Positions 10,250 through 19,200 of a stretch of DNA of 21,646 bases are shown here, in pieces; the first letter of the stretch is position 1, and each line of letters starts with the position of its first letter. The notes beneath the pieces are model-generated. The model did not search any database. It saw only the letters and a list, made by a program, of their open reading frames with translations, and was not told the DNA's origin. The position numbers and the translations under genes are program-made. Location: NCBI GenBank assembly GCA_026260175.1, contig JAKCWW010002794.1, positions 251 through 21,896 of the forward strand, read 5' to 3'. The stretch comes from Reticulitermes lucifugus (Eukaryota; Arthropoda; Insecta; Blattodea; Rhinotermitidae).

Positions 10250-13200
10250 GTTACTGATGATACAGACGGGCTTGCTGCCTCCAAAATTTCTGTAATTATT
10301 GAGCAATCAAGACAAGATTTTGATCATCATCAACACTGCTGTGAGAACATCAAATCTCACAGTGGAAGGGTAATCTGCGAAAATCACAGCTCCGGATGGG
10401 AAATGTTGAATCTTCCCACGGAAAATTTCAACAGCCTTTACACCTGTTTCACTCTTCACATCTCATTAACCCCAGCAAGTTATTACCTGCTCTGCTGGAG
10501 AAGTGCGCAGTGTGCTGCCATCTGTTGCTGCTGTGGAACCTTCGTCATCAGAGCCACCTGCTGAAGCAGTTGTATCAGAGTAGTGACCTGCTTCCTGTGC
10601 CTGAACTTGGTTCTGTACCTGGGCAAGACCTTGGGATGCCAACACCTGCAAACTCTGCATGCACAAAACAAAGTATTAAAAATAAAAACAGTATTATGCA
10701 ACAAAATACTTCAAAACAAAGCCATAAATTCTCATCACGTCCTTCTGATAACAGGCAAAATGCCTGTAAACCAAGGCATATACGATATATAAAAAAAAAT
10801 CTCACACACACACCAAATATTACACTCAGAAAAGTTTAATGGAGATAATTCACAATTTAAACACATGAGATGGGACTGTAAAATTCAATCCAAAATTAAG
10901 CAAAACATTCAATAAAACAACTTCAAACAAGGATTCCAGTGTAGCTTCAAAGATCAGGTGTGAGGAAGCTTATAGTAAATCAACCTGAAGTGCAGTGGAA
11001 CAATACCTGCAATGCCTGACCACTGAGGTTCTGAAGTCCTTGAAGACTGGCTAGTCCTTGCAGTCCTTGCTGCAAACCTTGCTGTAGTACTTGTAGGTCT
11101 GCCCCACCTTCATGGTCCTAACAAATATATCACATATTCAATTAAGAAGTCCATGGAAAAAATCATTATTTTTATGGCAAAACATACTGGATAAAAGAAA
11201 TAATTTTCAGATGCTTCCACTTGAACACAGTGGGCATTATCCAGAAAACCAGGTTTGCTGAAGGCACATCTAGTATTTCATATCTTCTCTGAGATCATGC
11301 ACTTCAAACACTTTGTCCTTTTGTTCTCACAATCTTTATTTGCTAACTTCAGTAATACATCTAAATGACTTCTACATTTTACACATACTTTACAATCAGT
11401 GTGTAAAATGACACCATAATGAATGGATGTCTGCATGAGTCATCTCCACTGCTATAGTACTTCAATAAAATTTGGCACTTGGAGGTTTACAATAAACCTG
11501 CATTTGGTAACTGAATTTTTGTCTGTATCAGTTCAACACAACCCTTTGCAGATAAAACAAAATGAACTTTCTCAATTGGTACATAACATAAGGTACACAT
11601 CTTATGGAGACTGGCAGCTTTTGCTGAAAAAGTTATCCAATATAATGTATATTTAAAGTATAACAACAAAATTATGAATATGCAGTGTGGCATACGTGGT
11701 TTGATTAGCTTTGCAACAGACGAACAAAAAGGTCAATTAAGTATGAGTATTTAAAACTTTAAGTAATGCCTTCTCACTCTTGCTGTATTTACAATTACCA
11801 TCATTTAAAACATTTAACTTTTCCAAGTTTTCTTCATATGACATTATTCATACTGCAGCCATTACAACCCTATATCCAATAATTACTGTCAATTTGCTCA
11901 CCTGGAGGCTAAGAGCTATAGCAAGCTCCACCATAGTCTCATCATCAGCATCTGGAGGGATGTCCAGCATTGGTGGGAATGCTCCTGGAGCACCAAGCAA
12001 GGCCTCAATAGGATTCACATTCACAGACACACCGCTGGCACCTGCTCCTGTAATACAATATTCGTTCTCAGTACCTCATGCTATAAATCAGTTCACCTGA
12101 ACGTGGAAGGCAATTCACTTTAATTAATGCTTTAATATAAACAAGCATTAAGCAGAGCATTGCTGATTCTTACCAAATACAGTAAAACCATGATTCTATG
12201 TTTTGGTGGGAATCACTTAAAAATGGCAGGAATGTAAAGTTGGGGTTTTACTGTATAACAATACATGAACATTTTACTTTTGTGCAGATAATCTTTTAAC
12301 CTTTCCCTCCATACTGAATGGAGAGATCTGACACACACAAAACTGTCCCTGCATTAAATAAAATGAGACTAATACACCATTGGAAATGGCATTACAAGGA
12401 TATAATTTGATTAATAACATTGTGTCAGTGTATTTCCATCTCATAAAGAACTACAGACATAACGTCATTATAGATGAATTAGGTAAAATATTTGGTAATG
12501 AATCCCTTTTAAGATATTTTCCTGCTTCAGATATTAACATTGTCCAGTCTCTTGGAAAACTTCAATGAGATGGAATCACTGTATGTATAACACAACAGAC
12601 AATGTACATCTCCTGTAATGCTACTAAACCATTCTCAGAAGCCTTTAGAATAACAATTCTTTGTATTTAAACGGTTTAAGTATCACAACTTCACTGTGTA
12701 ATATTCCATGCCAATTTCAAAACAATTAATACTGGTACATACAATATGTGTTCCACCTTGCAATTACAAGCAACAATACATTTGTTATGAACTAACCTGC
12801 ATCTGGAGCAAGTAACACCATTGGTTCCACACTGTCTACTTCATAATGCTGCTCTTCTGTTGAATCCTGGGAAGGCTGAGAAACTGGATGCTTTTCAGAT
12901 TCTAATTCTGTTGCCCCACCTAAGAAAAATAGATTTTAATCATAATACAATGCTGAAATGCTTCATGACCAAACCAAATTCAGTATTCAAGAATTCAAGC
13001 ATGCTAGGCCTGGTTATATGCTACTACCTGGTGTGCTACAATGGGGAGGACTGGGGATCAAAACCCTGCGACGTCTCAATCGTGGACGAAGGACTCTGAT
13101 GATAGCTTGCTTTGCACTGAAACTCACACTTGCATCTTCACACAAAAGCAACTCCAGATACAGCTTTGCTGCCATTGCAACTGTACCGTCTATGTCACAT

Positions 13201-16200
13201 GTTGTAAATGCATGGATAATTTCAACAATGGCATGAACAGTAGCTTCAACATGTGTCAAACCTAAAGAAAGGAAACAAAGATAATTAGTTTCTGAAGATG
13301 ATTCCTTTAATGTTTATGACTGCTAGTGGTGGCATTATACACATCAATTACTTGAATAAATAATGGCACAGAGGATGCTAGCATACAACTTCTAGCCGAT
13401 GACACTGTGTAGTCTGACTGCCACATACCAACATTTCAGAGGCCTGCTTCATCTTCAGGCAGAATGTTCCTACAAAATGCTGACATATAGCTACCAGAAT
13501 ACACAGCATCACCTCCCAGGTGGCAATAATCTTTATAGTCGCTGCCATGAGGACTTCAAATCTGACATTACCTTATCATGTTTCACCTTGGATAATACCC
13601 TATTTACTCTCATCCCTTGCACAATTTTAACCTTTAATGGATGAAGGGCACAACTTTGTCCCATTAATTGTACACCCTTTTCATCTGAAAGGCAAAACAC
13701 TGTCCTGCAGTGGGCACTTAAATTGAATAGTGCTCCAATTGTCATTTAAAGGGCCATACACTAAAGGGGAGAAAAAAGAAGACAGAATGAAAGAAAAGAA
13801 AGAAAGAAAGAAAAAACAAAAAGTTGGGATTTGTTGCTTATTTATGACAATGTTAGCAATGCTACTCGTTCTAAGTGCTGTCTTAACTTCCACAACTTCC
13901 TTTCCCTTTCATGCATCCATGCACAGCTACCACATGTGGTCTGGGACAGTTATCTCGCCCATGTGAGTTCAGCTGAAGATGATGACAAAAGCAGCAGTCT
14001 CAAGGCTAACATTTGAGGTGAGGAAGTGGCATGTGAACCACTAGAGACAGTAACATGATTCAGTTGTTAACATGTGCTATTTTCATAGTACATCAGATCC
14101 CAGAAAGTACAAGACTGTAGCAGAAATAAAGAACATCACATAGGACACTATTTATTATGTAGTACACCTATACTCACCATGTATACTGTTTGATCTTCTA
14201 ACAAATTCATGAATTTTTTATTCAAGAAAAAAATGGGACATAAGGCACATTCAAGGGCATGAGGTATTCAGAAAATATGATATACTTTGCTGTTTTAAAA
14301 GTGGTAAAAGTGGTTCCAAACATGGCTAAATACATATTTACAGTATATTAAACACACATCTCACCTGGAACACACACTGGAGCAAGTGCCATGTTGGCTG
14401 GGTGGGCTTGGTGCAAGAGCCACATTGCACTCATCAGTTGTAACATAAGATGATAACCACAGTCACTTGGAATTGTTTTCCTATCAGCATCAGGTATTTC
14501 AGCTGTAACAGGTATAGAATGATGCCATATGAAGCCTTACAAGACAGAAATAAAACCACCAGTTTTGAAACCCTGATGTTTAAACTGCAAACAACCAGCC
14601 AAACTGCATATTTTTCATCAAGGTTTTTCTTAAGAGACACTACACTGAAACAATGCAAATGTTTGTTTTTACAATGAACATTTTCATCATACTCATCACC
14701 TGCTAGAATAACATTAATTTTCAGTAGTGAATCATGGATAAGAAAAAGCCTGGTATCAGTAGGACTGCAGAACATGCACTTTCAGAATAAGATATTATGG
14801 ATAGAAATGCAAATTCCATAAATAAGAAAATCTGTAAGACAATACAGAAGCAACTGGAAAGACCATGGTGACAGGATGAGTTCCAACAAGACCGCAAGAG
14901 AGAGAGAGAGAGAGAGAGAGAGACCAAATATCAACCGAATGTGAAAAGAAGTTTGTTAAGACCTCAGAAACAATGGCAAAGAGTCTGTTTTCTAGTATCC
15001 ATAACAAGTCTCAATAGGCCTACACTGAGCAGGATGATGACGATGATGATGATGATGATCAGGATGATGATGATGATGATGATGATCAGGATGATGATGA
15101 TGATGATGACGACGACGACGATGAGGAGGAGGAGGATGATGATGATGAAATACAGAGTACTTTAACCCCTTTAACTGAGGCATGAAAATTAGTATACACA
15201 AAGGACTTCTTTTACACCTATTTGTTTTATGCCTTTTTTGCTTTAACACCCCTTACCAATTTACACCACTTCACAATTTACACTCTCATTTTTGGTTTAA
15301 CACCCTTTGGCTAGCTGTGTCCTATTATGAGAGTCCCTTATTTCTGATGAGAATATTATTTTTGATTTATATCTTTTTGATTTACGCCCAATTTTCAGGC
15401 ACACAACTAGCACATAAAACAAGACCCTTGTGTCCTACTGCATGAAAAAAAGTTACATTACACTGGTGCCCTAAAAATACAATGTGAAATGTGATATCAC
15501 CCATATTATGTGCTATTTGATGTTCTGTGCATACCAAACAGACAGACAGGAGTCTTTCATTTGTGTACATTTGATTAAACTTGTGTTCAGAATCAAGTAG
15601 TTACAGGAACTAACCTGGACACACTTCACCCACTGGAGTCTTGTCCTGCTGCTGTTCTGTAAATTTGGCCAAGTTATATGGTCTTGCTACTGCCACACCT
15701 CTTGCTGTTAGGACCAGTCGATAGAATGCCTCTGCATCCAAGTCTGTAGGATCAGCGACTTCTGCCAAGACAGCAAGCGACTGATGAACATGCTTCAGCA
15801 GGGCCTGATCCTGTAAGAAAAGCAGTTATTAAAACAACATGAAGCAATCCTAATAAGCAATTAACAAAGACACTTTATATCATAATCCTCTCTAATGAAC
15901 AAACTCTATGAAACAGTTTTCTTGAAAACTGGTAGTCGTTCAACTGGTCAAGAAAACTCAGGATAGTTCAAAACCTTGTTTCACCCTTCAATGATGCTGG
16001 GGTTTAAATTCCAACTAATGGCCAGGACACAGGGGTTTTAAACTCACATGACCCTAAAACACACTCATGCTGCACAGTGTACAGAGGCTGGCACAGCCCA
16101 CCATTAAATTCTACGGATAGTCAGATCAACCCAGTCCACATCTGCACAACTAATTTCTTTAAAAAATTTTTATACTAACTTTCCCAAAAAACTTTTGGCT

Positions 16201-19200
16201 CCTAAGTGGTGTCTTGCTTCAGGTGTTCTACGAAAATTATGCGTGCACTTCCTCCCCTCTCCTCATGCATGCTACATGTCTCACCTCATTCTCCTTGAGT
16301 CAGTCATCATCTGAATTACATTTGGTGAGACGTATAAACTGTAGAACTAGTTATCCCCTCAAATTCAGAATATTAGTCTTAAAATTAAAAAGATGTGTTT
16401 TGTGTTAAAAGAGTACAAGCTTCAAATGATTTTGGTAATCAAGCTTATACTGCTAACATATCAATATCCTCATCAATCCAACACAGCCCTCCTAATACTG
16501 GCACAAAACATCCTTAATACTTTCAGATCCTTTCTTAGGTTCTGTGCAACATTCATAAGAATCATGCCCTAGCCAAATAGAAGACACAACCTCAAATCTC
16601 AGAAAACCTTAAAATTAAGACAAAAGTACTGAAAATGCAACCAGTAATTTAACACGTATTCAGACAAGTGGCAACCTCTGTTTGGCAATGTGACATTTCC
16701 AATGCTGAACAGAGTTCAGCAGTTCTGAAACTCAACTGCATTTAAAGGCACTGGGGATGGGGGTCTGTCATATGTTAAAATATAAAGACCTCAAGATTTT
16801 AAAAGAGGTAGTAACATCATAAATATTAATATTTTCACACCATTAACTTCCCTCACAATTTTCAATAATTTCAACTTGTCTGCAATGGTCAGACAACACA
16901 ATTGTTAACTTCTGGTATGCAGATGCATCACAACCATAACAAGTGTAATATGCAGGGCATATGCAAAATACATATTACATATTAGTCCACTCCTGCAGGT
17001 ATTAAACACACCTTATAGCTGTGATATGCTGCTCGTGTGGGATGCAATGCTGCAAGAAGACATTTTGTATGCAGCTGAACACATACAGGTGTTGGCAATG
17101 TAAGTAGCTGAGTGGCCACCTCCACAGCAACTGTCCTTTGTGCTGTCTTGTTCTCATCTGTTGCTGTATTGCCATATAATGTGAAACATCCATCCAGCAC
17201 CTCCAAGACTCCAGATATCATTCTGAAAAATGTAACCAGATTTACCTATATATTAGTGATGAAAATTTACCAGCCCATATTATTCTACTTGTTTATAAAT
17301 CAATATTTTTCTTCCTTTCTGGTGCTGCACCTCTTGAAGGCCTTGACCTTCACAACAATCCTCTCCCAATGGTTCCTATCTGGCAGTGTTCCTTCCATCC
17401 AGAGATTACCAGACTTTGTCAGTCTTGTTAGACACTACCACATATCTATAATGTGAAAGGTATAAGCAATGGAACACACCTGTCCAGGGAAGTAAGCTGC
17501 ACTGGGGTAACAGCCACACTGTCAGTCTCAGTGCTTATTCCAGCAGCTGTCTGGGTTGCAGCAGCTGATGTACTTGCAAGATCTTCAGTTTCTTCCGGCC
17601 AACCAAATGCATCCTTTGTCTTTCCATACCTACACGCATTCGCACAACAACAGTGATTAGTAGGAGACCACGATTTAATTGAGAGCTGCACAAGAAAGGT
17701 CAATAAAAGCTGTCATCTATACCCGACATTTGGTGTTCTGAGCATCACACTGCGTGATGGGTATACCTTACATTAAGCGTCACCGGGTCGATACTGGAAG
17801 ATGCCTCTTGCCTTTACTTAATACAAGGTTGAATCTATGCAGCTTCAGCATTGTGACAACACCAGCCAAAATACCAGCTAACACACCTACATTGTAGGGA
17901 CAGATACCAATTATGCAGGCTAATTTCTGTCAGTGTCCAACTATTACTGGGATTACAAACACTCTCTTAAACTGAGTTACGTGCAAAGTCCTCATTATTA
18001 AGGAGCATGATAAAACTAGCCCATGCAGCAACATAAGTGGAACATGATTAGTACACAAAGGATCTTAGATGATTCAAGGTGACAGCTTCTTCTTTGGTAT
18101 TGCAGTACAAGAAACCATCAACTTTTCCAGAGATCTCAGAATACCATATTTCATCACGATTCATGCACACTAAGTTCTTATCGTAAAAAAAAAAAATCAT
18201 ATATTGCACACACTCCATTCTAATGTTAATTGGAAACTGACAGTAGAAGGTTTAATATCCAAAAAGGATAACAGATTCTGATAACTGATAACAGGGAACA
18301 CCACAGCACTGACAGCAACATAGTGGAATGTGGATATTCCACATAGGTGCTATGTTAGTGACGATTAGTAAGTTAAGGCCAAGTGGTATTATTTAACATG
18401 CTTTGACTCACAATAGCATAAATGCAGATGGCTACTTTACCATGCTCAAACATAATAAGTACTACCAAATAAAGTAAAGGGCAGCACTTAAAAACAAAAC
18501 AAACTGCTACAAGCCTTTCAAAGCCTGAACACTGGAAAGCTGCTGCTTAAAAATCAACTGTCACAGTACCACTTGGCCTGCCACAAATGCCACATTGATA
18601 GCCCTCGGATTGAACCTAGTCCTCCATGGTGAGAGGCCCAAGCTGATAGAAGGAGGCCACGAAGGAGATAAAAGTCAGAGCAGCTCATATATGAAGAACA
18701 AGGTGAGTAGAGGGGCGAGAGGGCAAAGGAGAAGCGGAAAAGCAGCAAAAGAACCCCTTTAACAAATGTCCAAAAAGATAATAATGAAAAGCAAACCTCA
18801 GGTATTTTGCTTACCAAAGCAAAACTGTTCAGATGGCTAAGAACAGTCTATAATTAACAGAACCATTAAATGTGCTATCACACACAAATGATAAAATACA
18901 CGCCAAAAAGTGCAAACAGTATATGGTAGTCTCCTGAGATTATCTCATAAAGATTATTGGTGAGCCAACAAGAACATCCTCTCTCACCTAATTATACTCA
19001 CATGCATCTACATTACCATTTACTAACCACGTAGTGTGTTTGAATCATTCAAAGTAATATGAAATAATGTGCTTACACTTTGATAGAATCCACCATGGTG
19101 ACTCCCTCAGGATCTTGTGAAGGTCCAAATGTAATAATCAGTTTCTTGTCAGCTTGAAGACTTTCTTCTCTTGTAAATGGCATATCAAACCAACGGTTTC

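Larger units (their letters stand above)
9573..10486 (-). other. Intron 11 with retrotransposon remnant
   Basis: About 0.9 kb. About 9939-10244 is the 3' end of a non-LTR retrotransposon with a snapback (separate entry). No other feature seen in 9573-9938 or 10245-10486. Confidence 0.75.
14503..15614 (-). other. Intron 5, repeat-rich
   Basis: About 1.1 kb carrying three separate simple-sequence tracts: (AG)n at 14897-14923, a GAT/GAC/GAG compound tract at 15031-15148 and a degenerate TTTACACC array at 15211-15388. No further gene seen. Confidence 0.8.

Noticed and set aside
10396-10839. 147-codon plus-strand ORF.
   Set aside because: Antisense shadow of UBR4 exon 11; the Leu/Gln-rich sense frame produces the long antisense frame.
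11780-12100. 106-codon plus-strand ORF.
   Set aside because: Antisense of UBR4 exon 9, whose sense strand is clearly conserved.
12821-13265. Overlapping plus-strand ORFs of 74-92 codons.
   Set aside because: Antisense of UBR4 exons 7 and 8.
14434-14775. 113-codon minus-strand ORF.
   Set aside because: Only its last part, in a different register from the spliced frame, overlaps exon 6. The bulk is intron without conserved sequence.
15031-15148. The GAT/GAC tract as a coding poly-Asp exon, since human UBR4 has a poly-Asp stretch.
   Set aside because: In human UBR4 the poly-Asp follows the RVLRPR block (window exon 7). This tract lies upstream of exon 6, is on the plus strand, and the minus strand would read His/Pro/Arg. 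It is an intronic microsatellite.
14992-15249. His/Pro-rich minus-strand ORF, possible metal-binding peptide.
   Set aside because: Entirely produced by the trinucleotide microsatellite.
15916-15957. Small inverted repeat GTTTTCTTGA/TCAAGAAAAC as a regulatory element.
   Set aside because: Only 10 bp with a 22-nt loop in AT-rich sequence, with nothing else to indicate function.
18600-18665. Functional tRNA gene.
   Set aside because: The B box is good but the A box is decayed, and acceptor-stem and anticodon pairing are not apparent; a SINE head fits better.
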